64,000 bases of DNA, taken from Mycolicibacterium setense. Lineage in GTDB: Bacteria > Actinomycetota > Actinomycetes > Mycobacteriales > Mycobacteriaceae. The stretch lies in the NCBI RefSeq assembly GCF_000805385.1, contig NZ_JTJW01000003.1:434001-498000 (forward strand), given 5' to 3'. Made by a program: the position numbers and the translations under genes. A model generated the notes under the pieces. It was not told the DNA's origin, ran no database searches, and saw only the letters and a program-made list of their open reading frames with translations. Shown here piece by piece: positions 1-9,154 of the stretch. Each line of letters begins with the position of its first letter. Positions within the stretch are counted from its first letter, which is position 1.

Positions 1-1
1 C

Positions 2-1282
2 ATCTTCTACGGCGGCATGGTGCGCACCACCGGCGTGCTCAACATGATCATGATGAGCTTCATCTCGATCCCGCTGGTCACGGTGGCCTGGCTGCTGGTC
101 GGCTACACCCTGGCGTTCTCCGAAGACGCCGGCGGCGGTCTGATCGGTGGCCTGCAGCACTTCGGCATGCTCGGCATCACCCCGAGCACGGCTCACGGCG
201 CGGTACCCGAGCTGCTGTTCGCCACGTTCCAGCTGACCTTCGCGATCATCACCGCAGCCCTGATCAGCGGGGCCATCGCGGACCGGGCGAAGTTCGCGGC
301 CTGGATGGTGTTCGTCCCGCTGTGGGCCGTCGCGGTGTACGCCGTCGTCGCGCACTGGGTCTGGGGCCCGGGCGGCTGGCTGGCCGGGCTCGGCGTGCTC
401 GACTACGCCGGCGGCCTCGTCGTCGAGATCGTCTCCGGCTCCTCGGCCCTGGCGCTCGCCCTGGTGCTCGGTCCCCGCATCGGCTTCAAACAGGACGCCA
501 TGCGGCCGCACAACCTGCCCTTCGTGCTGCTGGGCGTCGGCCTGCTGTGGTTCGGCTGGTTCGGCTTCAACGCGGGCTCGGCGCTGGCCGCCAACGGCAC
601 CGCCGCCGCGATCTTCCTCAACACCCTGGTTGCCGGCTGCCTGGGCATGCTGGGCTGGTTGACGGTCGAGCAGGTCCGCGACGGCAAGCCCACCACGTTC
701 GGTGCGGCCTCCGGTGTGGTGGCAGGCCTGGTGGCGATCACCCCGTCCTGCGGCACGGTCAACACCCTCGGCGCGGTCGTGGTGGGCCTGGCCGCCGGTG
801 TGGTCTGTTCCTTCGCGATCGGGCTGAAGTTCCGGTTCGGCTATGACGACTCACTCGATGTGGTGGGTGTGCACTTCGTCGGCGGTGTCGTCGGGGTGCT
901 GCTGATCGGATTCTTGGCCACCGAGGTGATGACCGCGGGTCCGCAGGGCCTCTTCTACGGCGGCGGGCTCACGCAGTTGGGTAGGCAGCTGCTGGGAGCG
1001 GTCGTCGTGGCCGCCTATGCGTTCACGATGTCCTATCTGATCGCCAAGGCGATCGACCGGTTCATGGGGTTCCGGGTGAGCCCCGAGGACGAGACCACCG
1101 GCGTCGACTTCACCCAACACGCCGAATCCGCCTACGCCGAGGGCGTGCACGGGCACCTGCCCGCCCGCCGGCCCGGGTTGTTCGGCGGGACGCTGGGACA
1201 GCTGGGACAGACGGGGCAGACGGGCCCGATCGAAGACCGCGGACGACGCCCCGATCCGGCCGAAGAAGACAGCGCGGGATGA
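2..1282 (+). CDS. amt: Ammonium transporter Amt, 5' end cut by the window
   Basis: Inner-membrane ammonium/ammonia channel of the Amt/Mep/Rh family. The reading frame is open from base 2 (IFYGGMVR), so the N-terminal helices lie outside the window and ATG 17 is an internal Met. About nine hydrophobic segments remain, followed by a short hydrophilic Gly/Gln-rich cytosolic tail. Family landmarks are visible: the ISGAIADR segment, WFGWFGFNAGSAL and DDSLDVVGVHFVGG. The second twin-His residue is present in GVHFVGG. At the first twin-His position the protein has Glu (YAGGLVVEI, where canonical Amt has VVHI), a variant also known from fungal Mep1/Mep3-type transporters. No glnK/glnD follows; the next gene is unrelated. 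The family is certain; the substrate is inferred from the family. Confidence 0.93.
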   Translation: MFYGGMVRTTGVLNMIMMSFISIPLVTVAWLLVGYTLAFSEDAGGGLIGGLQHFGMLGITPSTAHGAVPELLFATFQLTFAIITAALISGAIADRAKFAAWMVFVPLWAVAVYAVVAHWVWGPGGWLAGLGVLDYAGGLVVEIVSGSSALALALVLGPRIGFKQDAMRPHNLPFVLLGVGLLWFGWFGFNAGSALAANGTAAAIFLNTLVAGCLGMLGWLTVEQVRDGKPTTFGAASGVVAGLVAITPSCGTVNTLGAVVVGLAAGVVCSFAIGLKFRFGYDDSLDVVGVHFVGGVVGVLLIGFLATEVMTAGPQGLFYGGGLTQLGRQLLGAVVVAAYAFTMSYLIAKAIDRFMGFRVSPEDETTGVDFTQHAESAYAEGVHGHLPARRPGLFGGTLGQLGQTGQTGPIEDRGRRPDPAEEDSAG

Positions 1283-1502
1283 ACCGGGCGGCGCTCTTTG
1301 TCGTAATGCCGAGTAGGGTCTAACTAACCGGCGCCGGCGCGCACCATGCCGTCGCGGTCCGACCGGAATCTGGCGCTGTAGCTAACGGGCGCAGGTGTAA
1401 CGATCGAGCTGGTTACACCGATTTAGGTTCTAGTTGTCGGTTCGTGCGGAATGTGTGCGCAATGGCGACAAATGCAGTGCAGCAAACACATTGGAGGGCT
1501 CG

Positions 1503-3131
1503 GTGGACATCGTATTGGGTGTGGCGATGGCACCTACAACGGTCCGCATGGTGCTGGTCGAGGGGGAGAAGGCCGACGGAGTTACCGTCGATCACGACGT
1601 CTTCGACATCGCTGCCGGTGAGGATTCGGCAACCACCACCGCGGCCGATCAGGTGGTCGCCGCCATCCTCGGAACGCAGGAGAGCGCCACTTCCGGCGGG
1701 CACCATCTGAAGTCGATCGGTGTCACCTGGACCGACCATTCCGACGCCGCCGCGCTGCGCGACACATTGTCCGCGCACGGCATCGACGACGTCATGCTGG
1801 TCTCCGAAAGTCATGCCGCCGCGGCGCTGGCGCAGGCGGTCGGCCGCGCGGTCGGGTACGACACCACGGCGCTGCTGTTCATCGATCGTGACGCCGCGAC
1901 GCTGTCGGTGGTCAAGACCGACGACGGCTCGGTGGTCAAGGTGTTGAGCCGCTCCTTGCACAGCTCCGACGCCATGGCCGTGCTCACCGATATGGCCGCC
2001 GCCGTGGATGCCGCTGATTCCGCGCCGCAGGGCATGTTCGTGCTCGGCGCGGGCGTCGACGTCGCCTCGGTCAAGGCGCACCTAGAACCTCTGGTGTCGC
2101 TTCCCGTCAGCGCCCCGGACGAGCCCGAGATGGCGCTGGCCCGCGGTGCCGCCCTCGCGTCGGCCAACGCTCCGGCGTTCGAGGCCACCACGGTCGGTCT
2201 GGCCTACTCGCAAGACCCCGACGGCACCACGGCGGGCAGCGCCTACGCGCTGGCCGGCCTGGCCACCCAGATGGCTCCGGTCGGCGCCGATGCGCTCGAC
2301 GAGGTGGACCTCGTCGCCGACGAGATGCCGCTCGACGAGGAACGCAAGCCGTTCCTGCTGGTGGGCTCCGCGTTGACCTCGGTGTTCGTGGTCGGCGTTG
2401 TCGCCCTGGTGATTTCGCTTGCGGTGAGCATCCGCCCGACGGTCGATCAGCGTCCCTCGCCCGCACAGGGTGCGGTGGCGCCCAGCGCCCCGGCCAAGCT
2501 CCCGGCGCCTGCACCCGCTCCGGAGGCTCAGCCCGCGCAGCCGGCAGCCCCGCCACCGGCGCCGCCGCCAGAGACCATCAAGGCCCCGATACCTGTGGTG
2601 CAGGAAGCTCCGGCTCCCGCTCCGCAGGCTCCGCCGCGCACGGTCTATGTCGAGCAGCCCGCCGCGGCCCCGCCACCTGCTCCTGAGGCGCCCGCTCCGG
2701 CCCCCGAAGCTCCGCCGCCGGCGCCCGTCCCCGTGGCACCGGCCCCGCCGATCTACAACCCGCCGGCGCCGTACATCCCGCCGCTGGTCGTGCTGCCGCC
2801 GGCGCCACGACTGCCCAACATCTTCCGTCCGCCGTGGGACCCGCCGCAGCGCCCCTCGTGGGATCCGCCGTCGCGCCACGAGCCGGAAACCCCGCAGTGG
2901 CCGGGCCGCGGTTCGGATGACTGGCACCCGGGGTCTGATTCGGGTCCGAGTTCGGGCTGGAATCCGGGCCGGGGCTCAGGTGACTGGAACCCTGGCCGCT
3001 CCGGTGGCTCGGGCGACTGGAACCCGGGTGGCTCGGGGTCAGGCGATTGGAACCCGGGCCGTTCGGGTGGTTCACGCTCGGGCGGTGACGGCGGCTCGAT
3101 TTGGCCCTTCCCGTCATTCGGCGGCCACTGA
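1503..3131 (+). CDS. Membrane-anchored protein with degenerate Hsp70/actin-like domain and Pro-rich, WNPG-repeat tail (DUF7159-like)
   Basis: GTG 1503 is chosen because GGAGGG lies at 1493-1498; an upstream in-frame start at 1434 has no such site. Product about 542 aa. Residues 1-225 look like a reduced Hsp70/actin fold: IVLGVAMAPTTVRMVLVE resembles phosphate-1, SESHAAAALAQAV resembles Dna[11 protein letters not shown], and FVLGAGVDVASVKAHLEPL then GAALAS resembles the Dna[13 protein letters not shown]...GAALQ stretch. The glycines of phosphate-2 are not evident, so it may be a pseudo-ATPase. One transmembrane helix lies at about 284-308. Beyond it is a Pro/Ala-rich segment, then repeats of the type GDWNPGRSGGS, probably outside the membrane. 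I believe this corresponds to the mycobacterial DUF7159 group; the function is unknown. It shares its overall plan with the two Hsp70-like genes of the ini region. Confidence 0.8.
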   Translation: MDIVLGVAMAPTTVRMVLVEGEKADGVTVDHDVFDIAAGEDSATTTAADQVVAAILGTQESATSGGHHLKSIGVTWTDHSDAAALRDTLSAHGIDDVMLVSESHAAAALAQAVGRAVGYDTTALLFIDRDAATLSVVKTDDGSVVKVLSRSLHSSDAMAVLTDMAAAVDAADSAPQGMFVLGAGVDVASVKAHLEPLVSLPVSAPDEPEMALARGAALASANAPAFEATTVGLAYSQDPDGTTAGSAYALAGLATQMAPVGADALDEVDLVADEMPLDEERKPFLLVGSALTSVFVVGVVALVISLAVSIRPTVDQRPSPAQGAVAPSAPAKLPAPAPAPEAQPAQPAAPPPAPPPETIKAPIPVVQEAPAPAPQAPPRTVYVEQPAAAPPPAPEAPAPAPEAPPPAPVPVAPAPPIYNPPAPYIPPLVVLPPAPRLPNIFRPPWDPPQRPSWDPPSRHEPETPQWPGRGSDDWHPGSDSGPSSGWNPGRGSGDWNPGRSGGSGDWNPGGSGSGDWNPGRSGGSRSGGDGGSIWPFPSFGGH

Positions 3132-3219
3132 GTCATCCGCCACCAACCGTCACCTGACGTTGGCCTGCCGCTCAGTGTCACGTAGCGGCTAGCTCATTCG
3201 CGCGGCCTATCCAGGCAGT

Positions 3220-4551
3220 ATGCGATGCACCGTTTTCGGTACCGGCTATCTGGGCGCGACACATGCCGCGGGGATGGCCGAGCTCGGCCACGAGGTGATC
3301 GGGGTCGACATCGACCCGGGCAAGGTGGCCAAACTCGCCGCCGGTGACATCCCGTTCTACGAGCCCGGCCTGCGCAAGGTGCTCAACGACAACCTGTCTG
3401 CCGGGCGGCTGCGGTTCACCACCGACTACGACGAGGCGGCCGATTTCGCCGACGTGCACTTCCTCGGCGTCGGCACCCCGCAGAAAAAGGGCGAGTACAG
3501 CGCCGATCTGCGGCACGTACACGCGGTCATCGACACCCTGGTGCCGCGGTTGCGCCGGTCCGCGGTGATCGTCGGCAAGTCCACCGTGCCGGTCGGCACG
3601 GCGGCCGACCTGGCCGAGCGGGCCCGCGGACTGGCACCGGCGGACGTGGACGTCGAGGTGGCCTGGAATCCGGAGTTCCTGCGCGAGGGGTACGCCGTGC
3701 ACGACACCTTGCACCCGGATCGGATTGTGGTTGGGGTGCAGCGTGATTCGCTGCGTGGGGAGTCGGCGGTACGTGAGCTCTACGCGCCGCTGATCGACGA
3801 GGGCATTCCGTTCCTGGTCACCGATCTGCAGACCGCCGAGTTGGTCAAGGTGTCGGCCAACGCCTTCCTGGCCACCAAGATCTCGTTCATCAACGCGATC
3901 TCCGAAGTGTGTGAGGCCGCCGGTGCCGACGTCACCCTGCTGGCCGACGCACTGGGCTACGACCCGCGCATCGGACGACGCTTCCTCAACGCCGGCCTCG
4001 GCTTCGGCGGTGGCTGCCTGCCCAAGGACATCCGCGCGTTCATGGCGCGTGCCGGTGAGCTCGGTGCCAACCACGCGCTGACCTTCCTGCGTGAGGTCGA
4101 CAGCATCAACATGCGCCGCCGCACCGCGATGGTCGAGCTGACCACGCGGGCATGCGGCGGATCGCTGCTGGGCGCCAACATCGCCGTCCTCGGCGCCGCG
4201 TTCAAACCCGAGTCCGACGACGTGCGCGATTCGCCGGCCCTCAACGTCGCCGGAATGCTGCAGCTGAACGGCGCCGCGGTCAACGTGTACGACCCCAAGG
4301 CGATGGACAACTCGCAGCGGGTGTTCCCCACTCTGAATTACTCCACCTCCGTCGTCGAAGCCTGCGACCGGGCCGACGCGGTGCTGGTCCTCACCGAGTG
4401 GGCCGAGTTCGTCGACCTCGATCCGGCCGAGCTGGCCGACACGGTGCGCGTCAAAGTTGTTGTGGACGGTCGCAATTGCCTGGACGCACAGCGCTGGCGC
4501 GACGCCGGATGGCGCGTCTACGCACTGGGACGCCCCGTCGCCACTGTTTGA
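3220..4551 (+). CDS. udgA: UDP-glucose 6-dehydrogenase
   Basis: Oxidises UDP-glucose to UDP-glucuronate with two NAD+, supplying precursors for envelope polysaccharides and glycolipids. Cytosolic, 443 aa, normal length. The N-terminal Rossmann site reads GTGYLGA at residues 7-13. The catalytic Cys is in GFGGGCLPKD, and the conserved Lys segment VSANAFLATKISFINAISE is present. The C-terminal UDP-binding domain begins near AVLGAAFKPESDDVRDSPAL. The start ATG 3220 puts the Rossmann strand directly at the N terminus (MRCTVFGTGYLGA), as in the family. In M. tuberculosis the orthologue is Rv0322 (udgA). The gene stands alone between the Hsp70-like membrane protein and a P450 39 bases downstream. 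Confidence 0.92.
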   Translation: MRCTVFGTGYLGATHAAGMAELGHEVIGVDIDPGKVAKLAAGDIPFYEPGLRKVLNDNLSAGRLRFTTDYDEAADFADVHFLGVGTPQKKGEYSADLRHVHAVIDTLVPRLRRSAVIVGKSTVPVGTAADLAERARGLAPADVDVEVAWNPEFLREGYAVHDTLHPDRIVVGVQRDSLRGESAVRELYAPLIDEGIPFLVTDLQTAELVKVSANAFLATKISFINAISEVCEAAGADVTLLADALGYDPRIGRRFLNAGLGFGGGCLPKDIRAFMARAGELGANHALTFLREVDSINMRRRTAMVELTTRACGGSLLGANIAVLGAAFKPESDDVRDSPALNVAGMLQLNGAAVNVYDPKAMDNSQRVFPTLNYSTSVVEACDRADAVLVLTEWAEFVDLDPAELADTVRVKVVVDGRNCLDAQRWRDAGWRVYALGRPVATV

Positions 4552-4589
4552 CGCTTGTAGAACAAATTTCGCGGTCGTAGGCTCGGGCC

Positions 4590-5903
4590 ATGCGGGAACG
4601 AATCCGGTGGATGGCCCTGCACGGGGTGGTACGAGGCATCTCCGCGTTCGGGATGCGGCACGGCGACCCGCAGGCGCGGCTGATCGCCGACCCGGCGGTG
4701 CGGGCCGACCCGGCGCCCTTCGCCGACGAAATGCGCCGTCACGGACCGATTGTGCGCGGCCGTGCCCTCCTGATGACCTTCGACCACGACGTGGCCACCG
4801 AGCTGCTGCGCTCCGACGACTTCCGGGTGTCGCGGCTGGGCGGCAACCTGCCGAAACCGTTGCGCTGGATCGTCGACAAGACCGACACCGGCTCCCTGCA
4901 TCCGCTGCTGCCGCCGTCACTGCTGGCCGTGGAACCGCCCGACCACACCCGCTACCGCAAGCTCGTCTCCTCGGTGTTCACCACCCGCGCCGTCGCCCGG
5001 CTGCGTGAACGGGTCCAGGAAACCGCCAACGAACTGCTGGACTCGATGGACGACGACGGTGTGGTCGACATCGTCGGCCGGTACTGCGCGCAACTGCCGG
5101 TCGCGGTGATCAGCGACATCCTCGGTGTTCCCGACGCCGACCGGCCCCAGATCCTGCGCTTCGGCGAGCTCGGCGCGCCCAGCCTGGACATCGGCCTCAC
5201 CTGGCGCCAATACCAGGAGGTCAACTCCGGCATCCACGGGTTCGAGAGCTGGCTGACCGATCACCTGCGTCAACTGCGGCGCAACCCGGGCGAGGACCTG
5301 CTCAGCCAGATCATCCAGGCCTCCGACGCCGGTGCGGCCGGCGAACCGCTCAACGAGGCGGAGCTACGGGCGCTGGCCGGGCTGGTGTTGGCGGCGGGCT
5401 TCGAGACCACGGTCAACCTGCTGGGCAACGGGATCCGCATGCTGCTCGACCATCCCGAACACCTGCAGACCCTGTCCGCCCGCCCCGAACTGTGGCCGAA
5501 CACGGTCGAGGAGATCCTGCGGCTGGACTCACCGGTGCTGATGAGCGCCCGGGTGGCACTCGTCGACACCGAGGTGGCCGGAACCCCGGTGCAGGCCGGG
5601 GAACTCGTCATCGTGCACCTCTCCGGGGCCAACCGTGACCCCGCGGTGTTCACCGACCCGCACCGCTTCGACATCGAACGGGAAAACGCCGGCCGGCACC
5701 TGTCGTTTTCCGGTGGCAGGCACTTCTGCCTCGGCGCGGCCCTCGCCAGGGCCGAAGGTCAGGTAGGCCTGCAGACCTTCTTCGACCGGTTCCCCGACGC
5801 ACGGGCAGCCGGCGAGGGCAGCCGTCGCGAGACCCGCATCCTGCGAGGCTGGTCGACTCTGCCGATCACGCTCGGGAAGGCACGCACAGCGGTAAGTTCG
5901 TGA
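4590..5903 (+). CDS. Cytochrome P450
   Basis: Soluble bacterial class I P450 of 437 aa. It uses ferredoxin-delivered electrons to monooxygenate an unknown small molecule. The oxygen-binding I-helix motif is AGFETTVNL, the ExxR helix is EEILRLDSP, and the heme-binding loop is FSGGRHFCLGAALARAE with the thiolate ligand Cys near residue 380. The N terminus has no membrane anchor. No ferredoxin or ferredoxin reductase gene is adjacent. The stop at 5901-5903 is one base from the GTG of the next gene, so the two are probably translationally coupled and may act in the same pathway. The CYP family number cannot be assigned by eye. Confidence 0.92.
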   Translation: MRERIRWMALHGVVRGISAFGMRHGDPQARLIADPAVRADPAPFADEMRRHGPIVRGRALLMTFDHDVATELLRSDDFRVSRLGGNLPKPLRWIVDKTDTGSLHPLLPPSLLAVEPPDHTRYRKLVSSVFTTRAVARLRERVQETANELLDSMDDDGVVDIVGRYCAQLPVAVISDILGVPDADRPQILRFGELGAPSLDIGLTWRQYQEVNSGIHGFESWLTDHLRQLRRNPGEDLLSQIIQASDAGAAGEPLNEAELRALAGLVLAAGFETTVNLLGNGIRMLLDHPEHLQTLSARPELWPNTVEEILRLDSPVLMSARVALVDTEVAGTPVQAGELVIVHLSGANRDPAVFTDPHRFDIERENAGRHLSFSGGRHFCLGAALARAEGQVGLQTFFDRFPDARAAGEGSRRETRILRGWSTLPITLGKARTAVSS

Positions 5904-5904
5904 C

Positions 5905-6657
5905 GTGGACTTCCGAGCCGCTCTGCTCGACCAGACCCGGAGCTTCGGGGAGCTGATCGCCTCCAGCGATCCCGAGACGCCGGTGCCGACGTGTCCGGAC
6001 TGGACACTCAAGCAACTCTTTCGCCATGTCGGGCGCGGAAACCGTTGGGCGGCACAGATTATCTCCGAGCGCCGGGTCTCGGCTCTCGATCCGCGCGAGG
6101 TTCACGACGGCAAACCGCCCGACGATCTCGAGGGCGCGATCGAATGGCTCAACGCCGGTGCGGTCCAGGTGCTCAAGGCTGTCGATCAGATCGGCACCGA
6201 CACGCGGGTATGGACGTTCCTGGGCCCCAAACCGGGCGGCTGGTGGATCCGGCGACGGGTGCACGAGGCAGCGGTACATCACGCCGATGCTGCGCTGGCC
6301 GTGGGCACCCAATACGACCTGCCGGTCGATCTCGCCGCCGACGCGGTCAGTGAGTGGCTTGAGATCTCCACCGGCATGGCCAACAAACGGCACGGCGAAC
6401 CGCTGGCATTGGGTTCCAGCGTGCACCTGCACGCCACCGACGACGGTCTGGGCCCCATGGGGGAGTGGACCGTGGAGCACGACGAGGACGGGCTCGCGTG
6501 GTCCCACAGCCACGGCAAGGGCACCGTCGCGCTGCGCGGGCCGGCCAGAGACCTGCTGATGGCCGTCACCCGGCGCGGGACCGCGGCCGATCTCGGGCTC
6601 GAGATGTTCGGCGACACCGCAACCTGGGACACCTGGCTGGACCGCACACCGTTCTGA
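5905..6657 (+). CDS. Maleylpyruvate isomerase family, mycothiol-dependent enzyme (TIGR03083-like)
   Basis: Protein of 250 aa with the DinB/MDMPI four-helix fold at the N terminus. The signature is a Cys-x-x-Trp followed by L..H (PTCPDWTLKQLFRHVGRGNR), where His residues ligate a metal. The C-terminal half (after about residue 150) matches the MDMPI C-terminal domain. Family members use mycothiol or act as metal-dependent thiol-S-transferases; many are uncharacterised. The GTG start at 5905 follows the P450 stop by one base, with no room for a separate promoter, so it is read with the P450. A role downstream of the P450 (for example conjugation or isomerisation of an oxidised product) is inference only. 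Confidence 0.8.
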   Translation: MDFRAALLDQTRSFGELIASSDPETPVPTCPDWTLKQLFRHVGRGNRWAAQIISERRVSALDPREVHDGKPPDDLEGAIEWLNAGAVQVLKAVDQIGTDTRVWTFLGPKPGGWWIRRRVHEAAVHHADAALAVGTQYDLPVDLAADAVSEWLEISTGMANKRHGEPLALGSSVHLHATDDGLGPMGEWTVEHDEDGLAWSHSHGKGTVALRGPARDLLMAVTRRGTAADLGLEMFGDTATWDTWLDRTPF

Positions 6658-6675
6658 TTGGCGTACGTTTCGTTC

Positions 6676-7044
6676 ATGACCACATCCGAGATCGCCACGG
6701 TTCTGGCCTGGCATGACGCGCTGAACGACAACGACGTCGACACCCTGATCGCGCTGTCCAGCGATGACATCGAATTGGGCGACGCCGACGGGGCGGCCCA
6801 AGGGCACGATGCCCTGCGCGACTGGGCCGCATCCGCAGGCGCCACCGTGACGCCGGGGCGGATGTACGTGCACGACGGCGTGGTCGTCGTCGAGCAGACG
6901 GTGACCGCGGCAGACGGCTCAACCCGCTCCGGGGCAGCCGCCTTCCGCGTGGTGCACGACCACGTCACCTCGGTGTTCCGCCACGACACCCTGGCCGCGG
7001 CGCTGGCCGCCACCGAGCTCACCGAGAAGGACCTCGCGGGCTGA
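6676..7044 (+). CDS. SnoaL-like / NTF2-fold small protein
   Basis: About 122 aa from ATG 6676. An in-frame TTG at 6658 would add six residues, but the ATG gives the usual NTF2-family N terminus (TTSEIATVLAWHDALNDNDVDTLIALSSDDIEL). The alternating pattern of one long helix pair followed by a curved sheet, with GAAQGHDALRDWAAS and late strands VHDGVVVVEQTV, fits a SnoaL-like domain. Such proteins bind or isomerise small hydrophobic compounds, or act as small dimerising modules. The gene begins 18 bases after the MDMPI-like gene and ends the P450 row. No catalytic residue can be named. Confidence 0.75.
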   Translation: MTTSEIATVLAWHDALNDNDVDTLIALSSDDIELGDADGAAQGHDALRDWAASAGATVTPGRMYVHDGVVVVEQTVTAADGSTRSGAAAFRVVHDHVTSVFRHDTLAAALAATELTEKDLAG

Positions 7045-7051
7045 CGGGACG

Positions 7052-9154
7052 TCAGGGCAGGCCGGCGAGCACCTTGTCGAGGGTGACCGGCAGATCCCGC
7101 ACGCGCACCCCGGTGGCGTGATAGACGGCGTTGACCACGGCCGCGGCAGCGCCGACGATGCCGATCTCGCCCGCGCCGCGGGAGCCCATCGGATTCAGGT
7201 GCTCCTCGACCTCGTCGAGCCAGATCGCATCCACATCGGGAACATCCGCGTGCGCACTGATGTGATACGACGCGAGATCCTGGGTGACGGCATGCCCGAA
7301 CCGCGGGTCGCGGACGCTCTCCTCGTGCAGCGCCATGGACAGCCCCATCGTCATGCCGCCGATCAGCTGCGAACGCAATGTGCGCGCGTTGATGGCGCGC
7401 CCCACCGAGAACACCCCGAGCATCCGCGGAATCCGGATCTCACCGGTGTCGCAGTTGACGTGTGCCTCGACGAAGTGGGCGCCGAACGACTGCACGGTGA
7501 ACTCCTCGGCGTCGGGATTCTGCGGTGCCTCGGCCTCGGCTGTCACGCCGACATGAGGGTGCTCCCCGTGCTCGCTGCGAAACTGCTTGGCCGCGGCCAC
7601 GATTGCCGACCCCCACGAGGTGATGCCCGACGAGCCGCCGGCCACCGAAGCCTGCGGCAGGTCCGTGTCCCCGATCTGCAAGTCCACCGCGTCGATCTCG
7701 CAACCCAATGCGTCGGCGGCAATCTGGGTCAGCGCCGTCCAGGTGCCCGTGCCGATGTCGGCCGCACCGATCTGCACTGTGTAGCGGCCCTGCTCGATAT
7801 GGGTGATGCGGGCCGTGTTGCCCTCCATCGCCATGCCGGGATACGTCGCGGCAGCCACCCCGGTGCCGATGAACCAATGGCCGGCAAGGTATTTGGCGGG
7901 GCGTGGGTCGCGCGGCGACCAGTCGAAGCGCTGAGCCCCGACCCGTAGGCACTCGATGAGGTGACGCCCTGACCACGGCTTGCCCGACTCGGGATCGGCC
8001 TCGGGTTCATTGCGGACGCGCAGCTCGATCGGATCGAGATGGCAGGCCACCGCGAGTTCGTCCATCGCCACCTCGGCGGCGAACGTGCCCGGGCACTCGC
8101 CCGGGGCCCGCATCCAGAACGGGACGGGAACGTCGAGCGCGGCCAGCCGGTGCGACGTGCGCCGGTTCGGGCTGGCGTACATCTTGCGAGAGGTCACGGC
8201 CGTCTGCTCGGCGAATTCCTTTACCGTCGAGGTCTGTTCGATCACCTCGTGGGCAAGGGCGACGAGCCGGCCATCCTTGTCGGCGCCCAGCCGCAGCCGC
8301 TGGATGGTCGGCGTGCGGTAACCGACGAGAGCGAACATCTGCTGTCGGGTGAGCGCGAGTTTGACCGGACGGCCGTTGGCGCGCTGAGCGGCAAGCACCG
8401 CCAGCACGTCGTGGGCATGCGGCGCCCCTTTCGATCCGAACCCGCCGCCCACATGCGGTGCGACCACCCGGAGTTGTTGAGGTTGCAGGTCGAACAGCGG
8501 GGCCAGAGTCTCGCGTACGACGTGCACACCTTGAGTCGAGTCGTACAACGTCACCGCGGGTTGACCGTCACGCAGCGCCCACTGCGCGATACAGGCGTGC
8601 GGCTCCATCGGATTGTTGTGCTCGATCGGCGTGCGGTAGGTCGCATCGACGGTCACCTCGGCGGTGGCCAGCGCGGCGTCCACATCGCCCTGCTCGGTGT
8701 CGGGGGGAAACGACGGATTGACCGACTCAGGCGTGTACAGCCCGGGGTGATCCGCCGACAATTCCGTGTCGTGTGGCTGCTCGCTGTAGTCGACCCGCAC
8801 CAGAGCGCTTGCCTCCCGGGCGATCTCGGCCGTCTCGGCGACCACGCCACCGATGATCTGCCCGCGGAAGTGCACTTGAACGTCCTGCAGGATCGTCAAT
8901 TCACCGTCGGAGGTATCGGCGAGTCTCGGAGCGTCGAACACCGTCAACACATCGAGTACCCCGTCGAGCGCGAGGGCGCCGGTGGCGTCCATCGCAGCGA
9001 CCCTGCCACGTGCGACGGTGGCCTGGATCGGATGCAGGTAGGCCGGATTCTCGACCTGCTGCTCGAAGGCGTAGCGGGCGGTTCCGGTGACCTTGGCCCG
9101 GCCGTCGGTGCGGGCCAGCGGCTGACCGATGGCATGTGGTTCGACGAGGGTCAT
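7052..9154 (-). CDS. Molybdopterin-binding large subunit, xanthine dehydrogenase/aldehyde oxidase family (PaoC/YagR type)
   Basis: Catalytic subunit (700 aa) of a three-subunit molybdenum hydroxylase that oxidises aldehydes or N-heterocycles. The N terminus has the ald_Xan_dh entry ([20 protein letters not shown]). Moco-contact segments include [20 protein letters not shown] and the [13 protein letters not shown] loop. The C terminus ends with the typical catalytic Glu loop ([20 protein letters not shown]). Its ATG overlaps the stop of the FAD subunit by four bases (ATGA, 9151-9154). Length and the order small-FAD-large match E. coli paoABC/yagTSR rather than the coxMSL order. No XdhC-like cofactor-insertion gene is visible nearby. 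The substrate is unknown. Confidence 0.92.
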   Translation of the reverse strand: MTLVEPHAIGQPLARTDGRAKVTGTARYAFEQQVENPAYLHPIQATVARGRVAAMDATGALALDGVLDVLTVFDAPRLADTSDGELTILQDVQVHFRGQIIGGVVAETAEIAREASALVRVDYSEQPHDTELSADHPGLYTPESVNPSFPPDTEQGDVDAALATAEVTVDATYRTPIEHNNPMEPHACIAQWALRDGQPAVTLYDSTQGVHVVRETLAPLFDLQPQQLRVVAPHVGGGFGSKGAPHAHDVLAVLAAQRANGRPVKLALTRQQMFALVGYRTPTIQRLRLGADKDGRLVALAHEVIEQTSTVKEFAEQTAVTSRKMYASPNRRTSHRLAALDVPVPFWMRAPGECPGTFAAEVAMDELAVACHLDPIELRVRNEPEADPESGKPWSGRHLIECLRVGAQRFDWSPRDPRPAKYLAGHWFIGTGVAAATYPGMAMEGNTARITHIEQGRYTVQIGAADIGTGTWTALTQIAADALGCEIDAVDLQIGDTDLPQASVAGGSSGITSWGSAIVAAAKQFRSEHGEHPHVGVTAEAEAPQNPDAEEFTVQSFGAHFVEAHVNCDTGEIRIPRMLGVFSVGRAINARTLRSQLIGGMTMGLSMALHEESVRDPRFGHAVTQDLASYHISAHADVPDVDAIWLDEVEEHLNPMGSRGAGEIGIVGAAAAVVNAVYHATGVRVRDLPVTLDKVLAGLP

